NCBI RefSeq assembly: GCF_001676025.1
Contig: NZ_LZFW01000079.1
Location: 84,216 to 148,215, forward strand
Reading direction: 5' to 3'
Origin: Vibrio sp. UCD-FRSSP16_30
GTDB taxonomy: Bacteria; Pseudomonadota; Gammaproteobacteria; Enterobacterales; Vibrionaceae
DNA length: 64,000 nucleotides
Below the pieces are notes generated by a model. That model had not been told where the DNA came from and did not search any database. It saw nothing but the letters and a program-made list of their open reading frames with translations. Within the stretch, counting starts at the first letter, position 1, and each line of letters starts with the position of its first letter. Shown here piece by piece: positions 22,986-31,729 of the stretch. The position numbers were made by a program, and so were the translations under genes.

Positions 22986-23575
22986 TACGCCTCTCCTTGG
23001 TCTTCGCCAATTAAAATTAAGTTATCATTCAGATACATATGTGGCGGTACTGCGAGGTTATAAGGTGCTGGAACACCCTGGAATACACGCCCTGCCATAT
23101 CAAACTTAGAGCCGTGACATGGACAGAAGAAACCGGATTTCACACCACTTACTTGCTCACCAAAACTATTTGGAAGGTAAGTAGGTGAACAGCCTAAGTG
23201 CGTACATAAACCGACTGCAATAAAGATTTCAGGCTTCAAGGAACGATATATATTTTGTGCGTAAGTTGGTTGCTGTTCCTCAACTGAATCTGGATCACGC
23301 AGTTGCTCTGCAAGTTGATCAAGCTCTTCTAAAGTCGCTTGTCCACGCTTAACAACCCAAACAGGTTGTCCACGCCAAATTACTCGGGCCATTTGCCCTT
23401 CTTCTAACTTACTTATATCGAATTCAACTGGAGCGCCAGCGGACTTAGCCCGAGCACTTGGATTCCAAGATTTGATAAAGGGTACAGCCACAGCTGCTGC
23501 TCCTAGACCACCGACCACGGCTGTGGTGGCAGTTAGAAACTTGCGACGTCCATTATTTAGTGGCGCATTGCTCAT
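22985..23575 (-). CDS. petA: Rieske iron-sulfur subunit of the bc1 complex
   Basis: Ubiquinol-cytochrome c reductase iron-sulfur subunit. The start is set at MSNAPLNNGRRKFL: GGGAG lies 8 bases before this ATG, while the ATG 15 bases upstream has too short a spacing. The twin-arginine-like signal anchor is GRRKFLTATTAVVGG. The 2Fe-2S cluster ligands are in CTHLGC and CPCHGS. It is the first gene of petABC. Confidence 0.95.
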   Translation of the reverse strand: MSNAPLNNGRRKFLTATTAVVGGLGAAAVAVPFIKSWNPSARAKSAGAPVEFDISKLEEGQMARVIWRGQPVWVVKRGQATLEELDQLAEQLRDPDSVEEQQPTYAQNIYRSLKPEIFIAVGLCTHLGCSPTYLPNSFGEQVSGVKSGFFCPCHGSKFDMAGRVFQGVPAPYNLAVPPHMYLNDNLILIGEDQGEA

Positions 23576-23669
23576 CCAACATTCTCCCATTTGCTCCTTT
23601 GGATAGAATTACCCCTGCAACAGAGCTCAGCTTAAAAATTAAAACTTAGATTCTATTTTTGTGGGTGAA

Positions 23670-23698
23670 ATGATAAAGAAAACACCAGTTTATGACAA
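23670..23698 (-). promoter_or_regulatory. Sigma-70 promoter of petABC
   Basis: On the minus strand, TTGTCA (23698-23693) and TATCAT (23675-23670) are separated by 17 bases, giving a leader of roughly 90 bases before petA. Confidence 0.65.
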
Positions 23699-23823
23699 GA
23701 TAAAGCTACTTTTTCACAACATCTCTGAAGCAAATCAGAGCATAGGTCACAAAAGAAGGGAAAGTGAAACATTTACTGTGGGAGATAGTAACGACTGAGG
23801 AGATTTTGCGGAGATAAAAAAAC

Positions 23824-23853
23824 AAAAAGCCCGGTATAATACCGAGCTTTTTT
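23824..23853 (-). terminator. Terminator of rplM-rpsI
   Basis: An imperfect inverted repeat around CGGTATAATACCG with AAAAAGC and GCTTTTTT arms lies about 50 bases past the rpsI stop codon. The flanking A and T runs would allow termination in both directions. Confidence 0.8.
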
Positions 23854-23905
23854 GACACAATTCCAGCTCGAAAGCCAGAGCATTGCCCTTTCTGAATAAG
23901 AAAGA

Positions 23906-24298
23906 TTAACGCTTAGAGAACTGTGGTTTACGACGTGCTTTACGTAGACCAACTTTCTTACGTTCAACCTGACGTGCGTCACGTGTAACGTAGCCAGCTG
24001 CGCGTAGAGCAGGACGTAGAGTTTCATCGTATTCCATAAGAGCACGAGTGATGCCGTGACGGATAGCGCCAGCTTGACCAGAAATACCACCACCAGAAAC
24101 AGTGATGTAAAGGTCTAGCTTGTCTAACATTTCAACTAGCTCAAGTGGCTGACGAACAACCATACGAGAAGTTTCACGACCAAAGTAAACATCAAGGCTA
24201 CGCTTGTTGATTACGATGTTACCAGCACCCGGTTTGATGAAAACACGAGCAGCTGAGCTTTTGCGGCGACCAGTGCCGTAGTATTGATTCTCTGCCAT
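23906..24298 (-). CDS. rpsI: 30S ribosomal protein S9
   Basis: Small-subunit ribosomal protein whose C-terminal tail touches P-site tRNA. The 130 residues closely follow Escherichia coli S9, from [20 protein letters not shown] to the basic tail [12 protein letters not shown]. The start is placed at the ATG for MAENQ rather than two codons upstream. It lies 15 bases after rplM. Confidence 0.98.
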   Translation of the reverse strand: MAENQYYGTGRRKSSAARVFIKPGAGNIVINKRSLDVYFGRETSRMVVRQPLELVEMLDKLDLYITVSGGGISGQAGAIRHGITRALMEYDETLRPALRAAGYVTRDARQVERKKVGLRKARRKPQFSKR

Positions 24299-24313
24299 TT
24301 CCAATATCCCCGA

Positions 24314-24742
24314 TTAGATGTCTAGTACTTGTGGTTGTTGAGCAGCATGGTTGTGCTCAGCGCCAGCGTATACTTTTAGCTTACGGTACATTGCGCGGCC
24401 TAGAGGACCACGTGGTAACATACCTTTAACAGCTAGTTCGATAACCATTTCTGGTTTCTTGTCGATCAACTTTTCAAAAGTGATAGATTTTAGACCACCT
24501 GGGAATTCAGAGTGACGGTAATACACTTTACCTTTAGCCTTGTTACCTGTTACAGCAACTTTCTCAGCGTTAACAACGATGATGTAATCACCAGTGTCAC
24601 AGTGAGGAGTGTATTCAGCTTTGTGCTTACCGCGTAGGCGAGAAGCGATTTCACTTGCAAGACGACCAAGAGTTTTACCTTCTGCGTCTACAACATACCA
24701 GTCACGTTTTACTGTTTCTGGTTTAGCAACGAATGTTTTCAT
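24314..24742 (-). CDS. rplM: 50S ribosomal protein L13
   Basis: Early-assembly large-subunit protein. The 142 residues match the family from start to end ([20 protein letters not shown] at the N-terminus, [12 protein letters not shown] at the C-terminus). In Escherichia coli L13 represses its own operon with rpsI by acting on the rplM leader; a structured leader is also visible here. Confidence 0.98.
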   Translation of the reverse strand: MKTFVAKPETVKRDWYVVDAEGKTLGRLASEIASRLRGKHKAEYTPHCDTGDYIIVVNAEKVAVTGNKAKGKVYYRHSEFPGGLKSITFEKLIDKKPEMVIELAVKGMLPRGPLGRAMYRKLKVYAGAEHNHAAQQPQVLDI

Positions 24743-24883
24743 GCTAATAATAACCCGTTAATTTGAAATTAAACTTTAAGGAGCGGTTGCTCCCACTGTC
24801 TAAGAGCCCAGTCATCACCCCTTCGAGTGGTGGCACTCTTTGGCAATTTTTAAAATAAAAAATTACCAGCAGTAACGGTGGGT
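24743..24883 (-). promoter_or_regulatory. Structured 5' leader of rplM (candidate L13 autoregulatory site)
   Basis: About 140 bases lie between the predicted transcription start and the rplM ATG. On the minus strand there are an AT-rich hairpin (GGTAATTTTT pairing with AAAAATTGCC), a larger structure with AAGAG and CTCTT at its base, and GGAGC-AACC-GCTCC just before the ribosome binding region. L13 autoregulation is established in Escherichia coli; that these hairpins are the site here is inference. Confidence 0.5.
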
Positions 24884-24889
24884 CGCAGG

Positions 24890-24917
24890 ATTATACCGAA
24901 GCGTAGCAAAAACGCAA
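24890..24917 (-). promoter_or_regulatory. Sigma-70 promoter of rplM-rpsI
   Basis: On the minus strand, TTGCGT (24917-24912) lies 16 bases before a perfect TATAAT (24895-24890). This is a strong promoter as expected for ribosomal proteins. Confidence 0.75.
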
Positions 24918-25004
24918 TCCTACACGAGTAATTTCTTGCGTATTTTTTCACCAATCATTATCTCAATTCATATCGACACTCAATCGAGTTCAGATATTCC
25001 TCAT

Positions 25005-26117
25005 TTAAGCTAAGTGTTCTTGAGCTAAGTAGTCACTGCTTTGCATTTCAGTTAAGCGTGATTCACAACGCTGAAATTCAAACTCCAGTCGACCTCCAGC
25101 ATAAAGTTCCATTAATGGCACTTGAGCGGCAATGATCAAACAAACACGTCGTTCATAAAACTCATCGACTAAAGCGATAAAGCGCCTAGCCGCATCGTCA
25201 TTACTGGCATCTAGCTTAGGCATATCACTGAGCAATACCGTATGGTATTCACGCGAAAGTTCAATATAGTCGTTCTGGCTACGTGGCGTTTGGCATAATT
25301 GAGCAAAACTTGCCATCAAAACGCCGTTATAAGCTCGGATAACATCAACTTGTCTGTGATTAACCTCGACTATTGTCTCAACCTTGCCATTTTCGACATT
25401 AACAGCACTTAACGATTCAAAGTAGGCATCAAGATTATGCTGTGCCGAATCATCTAAAGGATAATGATACAACTCAGCTTGTTGTAAGGTTCGCATTCGA
25501 AAATCATTATCGCTGTCTAATTCAAATACCTGACAGTTTTGTTCAATCAGCTTTATAGCAGGCAAAAATCGAGCTCGCTGCAGCCCATTGCGGTATAAAA
25601 GATGAGGGGGAATATTTGATGTCGCCACAAGAATCATATTTCGCGCAAACAGAGCTTCAAATAATGTTCCTAGCAACATGGCATCGGTAATGTCTGAAAC
25701 AAAGAACTCATCAAAGCAAATAACATCAGCTTCACTCTTAAACTTATCAGCAACGAGTTCTAAGGGATCGCTTTGCTGTTGAAGTTGTTTTAATTCATCA
25801 TGCACGCGATACATAAAGCGATGAAAATGCATACGCATTTTTCTTTTACTTGGGTATAAATCAAAAAACGTATCCATAAGATAGGTTTTTCCGCGACCTA
25901 CCCCCCCCCATATATAAAGACCTTGAGGTGAAATGACCGGTTGGGGCTTACTAAACCAACCTCGCCATCCTTTAACAACAGGAGCCTCAGGGGCCTGAGC
26001 AAACTCAGTCAAACGACTATATAAGTCGTCAAACGCTTGTACAGCCTTATGCTGCTGGGGATCAAACTGAAATCCGTGATGATTTATATCGTATTGATAT
26101 TTGTCTAAGGGCGTCAT
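25005..26117 (-). CDS. zapE: Cell division ATPase ZapE (AFG1 family)
   Basis: AAA-type ATPase that in Escherichia coli associates with FtsZ late in constriction. The 370 residues include the family-specific Walker A region GLYIWGGVGRGKTYLMD (P-loop 71-78), Walker B VICFDEFFVSDI and the sensor stretch LVATSNIPPHLLYRNGLQR. The codons for the Walker A glycines form an uninterrupted run of nine G on the coding strand (25901-25909), unusual in a moderately AT-rich genome and prone to slippage. The reading frame is intact here. Confidence 0.94.
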   Translation of the reverse strand: MTPLDKYQYDINHHGFQFDPQQHKAVQAFDDLYSRLTEFAQAPEAPVVKGWRGWFSKPQPVISPQGLYIWGGVGRGKTYLMDTFFDLYPSKRKMRMHFHRFMYRVHDELKQLQQQSDPLELVADKFKSEADVICFDEFFVSDITDAMLLGTLFEALFARNMILVATSNIPPHLLYRNGLQRARFLPAIKLIEQNCQVFELDSDNDFRMRTLQQAELYHYPLDDSAQHNLDAYFESLSAVNVENGKVETIVEVNHRQVDVIRAYNGVLMASFAQLCQTPRSQNDYIELSREYHTVLLSDMPKLDASNDDAARRFIALVDEFYERRVCLIIAAQVPLMELYAGGRLEFEFQRCESRLTEMQSSDYLAQEHLA

Positions 26118-26236
26118 TTTAAATGATGAACTAAATTAGATTCTTTATTGGATAAGGTTCTCATAGTAACATGAGCTATGTTGCGGTGTAAGAACGCAGT
26201 AACTAGATTGTTAACAGATTAACAAAAGGAAATACT

Positions 26237-26671
26237 ATGCCTTGGATTTATGCGATTGTCGGTTTATTCGTGGGAATCATTGTTGGAGTGATCGTTTCTC
26301 GTATCACCACGCCTCAATATAAAAAACAAAAAGAACTGCAAAAAGAATTAGAAACTAAAAAATTCGAACTTGAACAGCAACGTCAGGATATCAATGACCA
26401 TTTTTCAGAGTCTGCTCAAATCCTCGATAACATAGGTAAAGATTACCGTAAGCTCTATGAGCATATGGCAAAAACATCAAATGAGTTGCTACCTAATCTC
26501 CCAACTCAAGACAATCCATTTGCAAAACGTCTTGAAGCAACTGAAAAAGAGACTGAAGAAAAGGACTCAGGTAGTTTACCACCAAAAGATTACGCTAATG
26601 GCGCAACAGGTATGCTTAAAGATGAAGAAAAGGAAATTCTGAAAGCACCTGACGCAATTAAAGCGACATAA
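26237..26671 (+). CDS. zapG: ZapG / YhcB family inner-membrane protein (DUF1043)
   Basis: Small membrane-anchored protein linked in other species to division and envelope growth. The 144 residues have one N-terminal membrane segment (about 4-22) followed by a long charged coiled coil (about 28-75) and a disordered acidic tail, which is the DUF1043 layout. It is divergent from zapE and upstream of degQ, the usual place of yhcB. Confidence 0.92.
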   Translation: MPWIYAIVGLFVGIIVGVIVSRITTPQYKKQKELQKELETKKFELEQQRQDINDHFSESAQILDNIGKDYRKLYEHMAKTSNELLPNLPTQDNPFAKRLEATEKETEEKDSGSLPPKDYANGATGMLKDEEKEILKAPDAIKAT

Positions 26672-26743
26672 TTCCATACTTTAAAAACTGGAACTTTCAA
26701 TAACTTGAGTATGCAACCATCCTTTAGGTTTGCATCTCTTTAT

Positions 26744-26772
26744 GGAACTTACGCTCCTTTTCTCTGTCTCAA
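26744..26772 (+). promoter_or_regulatory. Sigma-E promoter of degQ
   Basis: GGAACTT (26744-26750), a 15-base spacer and GTCTCA match the extracytoplasmic-stress sigma-E consensus (GGAACTT, 15-16 bases, GTCTAA) at all but one position. Transcription would start about 25 bases before the degQ ATG. A second GGAACTT at 26690 has no matching -10 element. Confidence 0.7.
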
Positions 26773-26803
26773 GCTTGAAAGTATCGACTACAAGGAGTTA
26801 ACG

Positions 26804-28174
26804 ATGAAAAGACCTTTGCTGACCTTATCGGCTATCGCATTGAGCTTAAGTTCCATCATCACCCCATTGCACGCCAGTGCAGCCCTACCTGTACAAGTGG
26901 ATAACAATGAACTGCCAAGTCTTGCGCCAATGCTTGAGCGTGTTTCTCCTGCGGTTGTCACCATTGCTGTAGAAGGCACTCAAGTATCTAAACTGCAGAT
27001 CCCAGATAGCTTTCGCTTTTTCTTTGGCGATGAACTTCCCACAGAACAAGCACAAGAGCGACCATTTAGAGGCCTAGGTTCTGGGGTGATTATTGATGCC
27101 GATAATGCACATATAGTGACTAACTATCATGTCATTAACGGCGCAGACAGTATTAAGGTGCAGTTAACCGACGGCAGAGAGTACGATGCGGAGGTTATTG
27201 GTAGTGACCAGATGTCTGATATCGCACTACTAAAGCTAGATAAAAAGCCCAAAGGACTCACTGAGATCAAGTTTGCAGACTCCGATAACCTTAGAGTTGG
27301 CGATTTTGCAGTGGCGATAGGTAATCCATTCGGGCTAGGTCAAACCGTGACTTCGGGTATTGTCTCTGCGCTTGGACGCAGCGGATTAAACCTTGATAAT
27401 CTGGAGAATTTCATCCAGACCGATGCCGCGATTAATACGGGTAACTCAGGAGGGGCACTGGTTGATCTCAATGGTAACTTAATTGGGATAAATACCGCTA
27501 TTCTTGGGCCAAACGGCGGCAATGTCGGTATTGGGTTTGCCATTCCGGCCAATATGATTCGCAATCTAAGCGATCAAATCATTGAGTTTGGCGAAGTAAA
27601 ACGCGGCATGCTCGGTGTACAAGGTGGTGAAATCACGGCCGAATTAGCCGATGCTTTAGGTTATGAATCCAGCCGAGGTGCTTTCGTCAACCAAGTTATG
27701 CCAGACAGCGCCGCTGAAAAAGCCGGCCTGCAAGCTGGCGATGTCATTGTTTCAGTCAATGGCAAAAGCATTGATACCTTTAGTGAATTACGAGCAAAAG
27801 TAGCCACTTTAGGCGCAGGTAAGAAAGTTCAGCTTGGCGTCATTCGTGATGGTAAAGATAAGACATTTGATGTCACTCTTGGAGAATCATCGCTTCAGCA
27901 AACCAAAGCCGAACAACTCCATCCTGGTTTAACGGGTGCAGCTCTTAGTAACACAAGTAAAAATGAGCCTCATCAGGGCGTTAAAGTTACTTCTGTGGCT
28001 GAGAATTCAGCGGCAGCATCTTATCAAATTGAGCAAGGTGATATTATTGTCGGTGTTAACCGTCAACCAACATCTAATTTAAAAGAGTTTCGCTCTATTA
28101 TTGAAAAACAAGACGGTATTCTTGCTTTAAATATTATTCGCGGAAATAGAAAAGTCGTGGTGATTGTTCGTTAA
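26804..28174 (+). CDS. degQ: Periplasmic serine protease/chaperone DegQ (DegP family)
   Basis: HtrA-family protease that refolds or degrades damaged periplasmic proteins. The start MKRPLLTLSAIALS has an AAGGAG site and opens a signal peptide cleaved near ASA/ALP (about 27); the sigma-E promoter just upstream rules out a longer start. The catalytic triad is visible in TNYHVIN, SDIALLK and GNSGGAL, followed by two PDZ domains (about 265-355 and 370-456). The length is 456 residues. Two PDZ domains distinguish it from DegS. It could equally be named degP. Confidence 0.94.
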   Translation: MKRPLLTLSAIALSLSSIITPLHASAALPVQVDNNELPSLAPMLERVSPAVVTIAVEGTQVSKLQIPDSFRFFFGDELPTEQAQERPFRGLGSGVIIDADNAHIVTNYHVINGADSIKVQLTDGREYDAEVIGSDQMSDIALLKLDKKPKGLTEIKFADSDNLRVGDFAVAIGNPFGLGQTVTSGIVSALGRSGLNLDNLENFIQTDAAINTGNSGGALVDLNGNLIGINTAILGPNGGNVGIGFAIPANMIRNLSDQIIEFGEVKRGMLGVQGGEITAELADALGYESSRGAFVNQVMPDSAAEKAGLQAGDVIVSVNGKSIDTFSELRAKVATLGAGKKVQLGVIRDGKDKTFDVTLGESSLQQTKAEQLHPGLTGAALSNTSKNEPHQGVKVTSVAENSAAASYQIEQGDIIVGVNRQPTSNLKEFRSIIEKQDGILALNIIRGNRKVVVIVR

Positions 28175-28232
28175 AACGGTTCGCTAAAAATAACTCGTTA
28201 AAACAAACTATTGACTCTATTTTAAGTAAATG

Positions 28233-28260
28233 AAGGGAAGCTGATCGGCTTCCCTTTTCC
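28233..28260 (+). terminator. Terminator of degQ
   Basis: AAGGGAAGC and GCTTCCCTT pair around a short loop and are followed by TTTCC. It lies between degQ and degS, so degS probably has its own promoter or depends on readthrough. Confidence 0.7.
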
Positions 28261-28315
28261 TTACTTAAAATTGAGTGTTATGCTTTGCATTGAGACATCA
28301 CTTTCTGAGGGCATC

Positions 28316-29386
28316 ATGCTGAAATTCTTATTACGCTCCGTTTTACTTGGATTACTAGCAGCCGCATTGATCATTGCTGTGGTGCCCAATCTGCGTAGTA
28401 AAATCATACCTACATCTTCTCAGGCAAACACTGCTCTCAACTCCAGTGCAATGTCCTTCAACGACGCGGTGCAACGCGCAGCCCCTGCGGTTGTTAATAT
28501 TTATAGTCGTCAATACTCTGAAAGTGATCGCAGTAAGCTAAAAACTCAAGGCTTAGGCTCAGGTGTTATTGTCAGTGATAAAGGCTATATCATCACAAAT
28601 TACCATGTTGTGGCCAGTGCCGATCAAGTCATTGTGGCGCTACAAGATGGACGTGTTGCCAGCGCTCAGTTAATTGGACAAGATCGTCGTACCGATATTG
28701 CGGTATTACAAATATCCATGTCGGATCTTCCTGTCATCCCTCTAAACCCTAATTATTCAGCAAAAGTTGGGGATATTGTTTTAGCAATAGGTAACCCTTA
28801 CAACCTAGGACAAACCACCACCTTTGGCATTATCTCAGCCACAGGTCGCTCATCAATTAGTGCCGATGGTAGGCAGGCCTTTATTCAAACCGATGCTGCA
28901 ATCAATGACGGTAACTCCGGGGGAGCTCTCGTCAACTCTAAAGGAGAGCTTGTCGGTATCAATACCGCCTCATTTCAGCAAGCGACTGACTTAGAGACCT
29001 ATGGTATTTCTTTTGCTATTCCGCAAAAGCTGGCTTGGAAAATCATGAATAAAATCATTGCTGATGGGCGCGTCATTCGTGGATATATCGGTGTTGATGG
29101 TCAAAACATTAGTTCTATGACTAACCGATTGTTAGCTGGAAACTTTACCGGTGGCATTATTATATTAGGGGTGGAACCGGGTGGCCCTGCTGATAAAGCC
29201 GGAATGAAAGCTCAAGATATCATTGTAAAAATTGGCGATATGGTGGCGGATAATCGCCAAAACGTTATGGATGCAGTAACCGACTCTAGACCGGGCTCAA
29301 AACTTGACATTGTCATTGTCCGTGACGGTAAACAGCAACATCTTACCGTAGAAATTGGCGAAGATAACCGACGTTTGACGCCTTAA
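28316..29386 (+). CDS. degS: Stress-sensing serine protease DegS
   Basis: Inner-membrane-anchored HtrA protease that senses unfolded outer-membrane protein C-termini and cuts the anti-sigma factor RseA, freeing sigma-E. The start MLKFLLRS has a GAGG site six bases upstream. One N-terminal membrane anchor (about 5-24) is followed by the protease domain (TNYHVVA, TDIAVLQ, GNSGGAL) and a single PDZ domain. The 356-residue length is typical. It follows degQ as in related bacteria. Confidence 0.95.
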   Translation: MLKFLLRSVLLGLLAAALIIAVVPNLRSKIIPTSSQANTALNSSAMSFNDAVQRAAPAVVNIYSRQYSESDRSKLKTQGLGSGVIVSDKGYIITNYHVVASADQVIVALQDGRVASAQLIGQDRRTDIAVLQISMSDLPVIPLNPNYSAKVGDIVLAIGNPYNLGQTTTFGIISATGRSSISADGRQAFIQTDAAINDGNSGGALVNSKGELVGINTASFQQATDLETYGISFAIPQKLAWKIMNKIIADGRVIRGYIGVDGQNISSMTNRLLAGNFTGGIIILGVEPGGPADKAGMKAQDIIVKIGDMVADNRQNVMDAVTDSRPGSKLDIVIVRDGKQQHLTVEIGEDNRRLTP

Positions 29387-29407
29387 TAAATAAGCATCTA
29401 AAACAAC

Positions 29408-29441
29408 AAGCCCCTCAATAATTCATATTATTAAGGGGCTT
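29408..29441. terminator. Bidirectional terminator between degS and parC
   Basis: AAGCCCCT and AGGGGCTT with inner AATAAT/ATTATT arms form a long hairpin between the two converging genes, with one mismatch. Confidence 0.8.
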
Positions 29442-29474
29442 ATTTATTTCTAATTATGTTACTGAAATTAAGAC

Positions 29475-31727
29475 TTAGTCATTTTCCTGAACTTCAATCG
29501 CGGTAACTCGTTGTAGGCCACGAGGTAACATAGCGCCTCGGCGTCCTCTCTCCCCTCTAAAGTTTTCAAGGTCGGTTGGTTTTAAGCCTAACTTTCTCTT
29601 ACCTGCATATAACGTTACCGTTGCATTGGCTGGAATAGCAATAAGCTGAGTGACAAACTCTTCACGACTTTTCGCTTTAGCAGAAGGAATATTAATGATC
29701 TTATTGCCTTTACCTTTGCTTAGCTGAGGCAGATCTTTAATAGCAAAGATCAACATCCGCCCAAGGTTGGTAATCGCAAGAATTTCATCTCGATCCAGCT
29801 CTGATATAGCGCTTGGTGCTAAAATCTCAGCACTTTGAGGCAAATTAACCAGCGCTTTACCATTGCGGTTCTTCGACAGTAAATCACTGCCACGACACAC
29901 AAAACCGTAGCCCGCATCAGAACCAACTAGCCATAGCTGTTCTTCTTCACCCATCAATACCTGACGAATATGCGTACCGGTAGACAAGTTCAAGCGTCCG
30001 GTGATTGGCTCACCTTGGCTTCTTGCTGAAGGTAGCGAGTGAGATTCAAGTGAATAACTTCGCCCATCAGTACCAAGGAATATCGCTTGCTGGTTACTCT
30101 TACCTTTTGCTGAGGTAAGGAATTTATCGCCAGACTTATAATTTAAGGTTGAGGCATCAACCTCATGTCCCTTGGCATGACGAATCCAACCCTTTTCAGA
30201 TAGGACTACCGTAATCGGTTCATTCGGCAGTAGATCTTTCTCGGTTAACGCTTTTGCTTCCGCACGTATCATCAACGGAGAACGGCGATCATCACCATAC
30301 TTTTCAGCATCGGCGATAAGTTCTTTTTTCAGTAGCGTATTTAAACGACGCTCAGAACCTAATAACAACTCTAGTTGCTTACGCTCTTTTTCTAGCTCTT
30401 CTTGCTCACCACGGATCTTAAATTCTTCTAGTTTCGCCAATTGACGTAATTTAGTATCTAAAATCGCATCAGCTTGAATATCTGTCAGCTCAAATCGCGA
30501 CATCAATACCGCTTTAGGCTCATCTTCGGTGCGGATTATCTCAATCACTTCATCAAGATTAAGATAAGCGGCCAGTAAACCTTCTAAGATGTGTAAGCGA
30601 GCTAAGATTTTATCTAATCGATATTGCAGGCGACGGCGCACCGTAGTGCGACGAAACTCAATCCACTCGGTAAGTATCTGAACTAGACCTTTAACTTGTG
30701 GGCGATTATCAAGCCCAATCATGTTTAAGTTAACGCGGAAATTTTTCTCGAGATCAGTCGAAGCAAATAGATGGTTCATCAGCTGATCGCAATCAATTCT
30801 ATTTGAGCGTGGCACAATCACAATTCGAGTTGGATTTTCATGGTCAGACTCATCACGCAAATCATCCACCATAGGCAGCTTTTTCGCGCGCATTTGGTTG
30901 GCTATTTGCTCAAGAAGCTTAGAGCCTGAAACTTGATGAGGCAGTGCCGTAATCACAATATCACTGGATTCTTTATGCCAAACCGCACGAGTTTTGATGC
31001 TACCACGACCGGTACGATAGATTTTTTCGATATCGGTTTTAGGCGAAATGATTTCCGCTTCTGTTGGGTAATCTGGTCCTTGAATAAATTTCATGACATC
31101 CGGCAGTTCAGCCTTTGGATTATCAATTAATTCGATCGTTGCACTCGTCACTTCACGCACGTTATGTGGTGGAATGTCGGTCGCCATACCCACAGCGATA
31201 CCGGTGATACCATTAAGTAAGATGTGCGGTAAACGTGCAGGTAACATCTGTGGCTCTTTCATCGAACCATCAAAGTTAGGCTGCCACTCCACTGTACCTT
31301 GGCCTAATTCGCCCAGTAAAACTTCAGCGAATTTGGATAATTTAGACTCGGTATAACGCATTGCGGCAAAAGATTTAGGGTCATCGGGTGCCCCCCAGTT
31401 TCCCTGTCCGTCGACTAGCGGATAACGATAAGTAAATGGCTGAGCCATTAGTACCATCGCTTCATAACAGGCTGAATCACCATGTGGGTGATACTTACCT
31501 AATACATCGCCAACCGTACGGGCCGATTTTTTATATTTTGATGATGCTGATAGACCCAGCTCTGACATCGCATAAATAATACGACGTTGTACCGGTTTTA
31601 AACCATCGCCAATATACGGCAATGCACGGTCCATAATGACGTACATTGAATAGTTTAAATAAGCGTCTTCGGTAAACTTTCGCAGCGGTAACTGCTCAAC
31701 GCCGTCGTATGTAATCTCGTTTGACAT
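29475..31727 (-). CDS. parC: DNA topoisomerase IV subunit A
   Basis: Breakage-reunion subunit of the enzyme that unlinks daughter chromosomes. The 750 residues carry the winged-helix core with the active tyrosine in [10 protein letters not shown] and the quinolone-resistance region [13 protein letters not shown], where Ser85 and Glu89 are the wild-type residues of quinolone-sensitive strains. A C-terminal beta-propeller follows from about 495. It lies 2 bases after parE. Confidence 0.97.
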   Translation of the reverse strand: MSNEITYDGVEQLPLRKFTEDAYLNYSMYVIMDRALPYIGDGLKPVQRRIIYAMSELGLSASSKYKKSARTVGDVLGKYHPHGDSACYEAMVLMAQPFTYRYPLVDGQGNWGAPDDPKSFAAMRYTESKLSKFAEVLLGELGQGTVEWQPNFDGSMKEPQMLPARLPHILLNGITGIAVGMATDIPPHNVREVTSATIELIDNPKAELPDVMKFIQGPDYPTEAEIISPKTDIEKIYRTGRGSIKTRAVWHKESSDIVITALPHQVSGSKLLEQIANQMRAKKLPMVDDLRDESDHENPTRIVIVPRSNRIDCDQLMNHLFASTDLEKNFRVNLNMIGLDNRPQVKGLVQILTEWIEFRRTTVRRRLQYRLDKILARLHILEGLLAAYLNLDEVIEIIRTEDEPKAVLMSRFELTDIQADAILDTKLRQLAKLEEFKIRGEQEELEKERKQLELLLGSERRLNTLLKKELIADAEKYGDDRRSPLMIRAEAKALTEKDLLPNEPITVVLSEKGWIRHAKGHEVDASTLNYKSGDKFLTSAKGKSNQQAIFLGTDGRSYSLESHSLPSARSQGEPITGRLNLSTGTHIRQVLMGEEEQLWLVGSDAGYGFVCRGSDLLSKNRNGKALVNLPQSAEILAPSAISELDRDEILAITNLGRMLIFAIKDLPQLSKGKGNKIINIPSAKAKSREEFVTQLIAIPANATVTLYAGKRKLGLKPTDLENFRGERGRRGAMLPRGLQRVTAIEVQEND

Positions 31728-31729
31728 TC

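Larger units (their letters stand above)
23576..23905. other. Intergenic region between rpsI and petA
   Basis: This 330-base gap holds, from right to left on the minus strand, the rpsI terminator (23824-23853), about 100 bases with no recognisable feature, the petABC promoter (23670-23698) and a leader of about 90 bases. I see no additional gene. Confidence 0.6.

Noticed and set aside
23773..24093. Minus-strand frame of 106 codons next to rpsI
   Set aside because: It runs in another frame through rpsI and over its terminator, with valine/leucine-rich composition typical of a shadow frame.
26705..26803. Longer N-terminus for DegQ
   Set aside because: The sigma-E promoter and an AAGGAG site lie inside this stretch, and the signal peptide starts at the later ATG.
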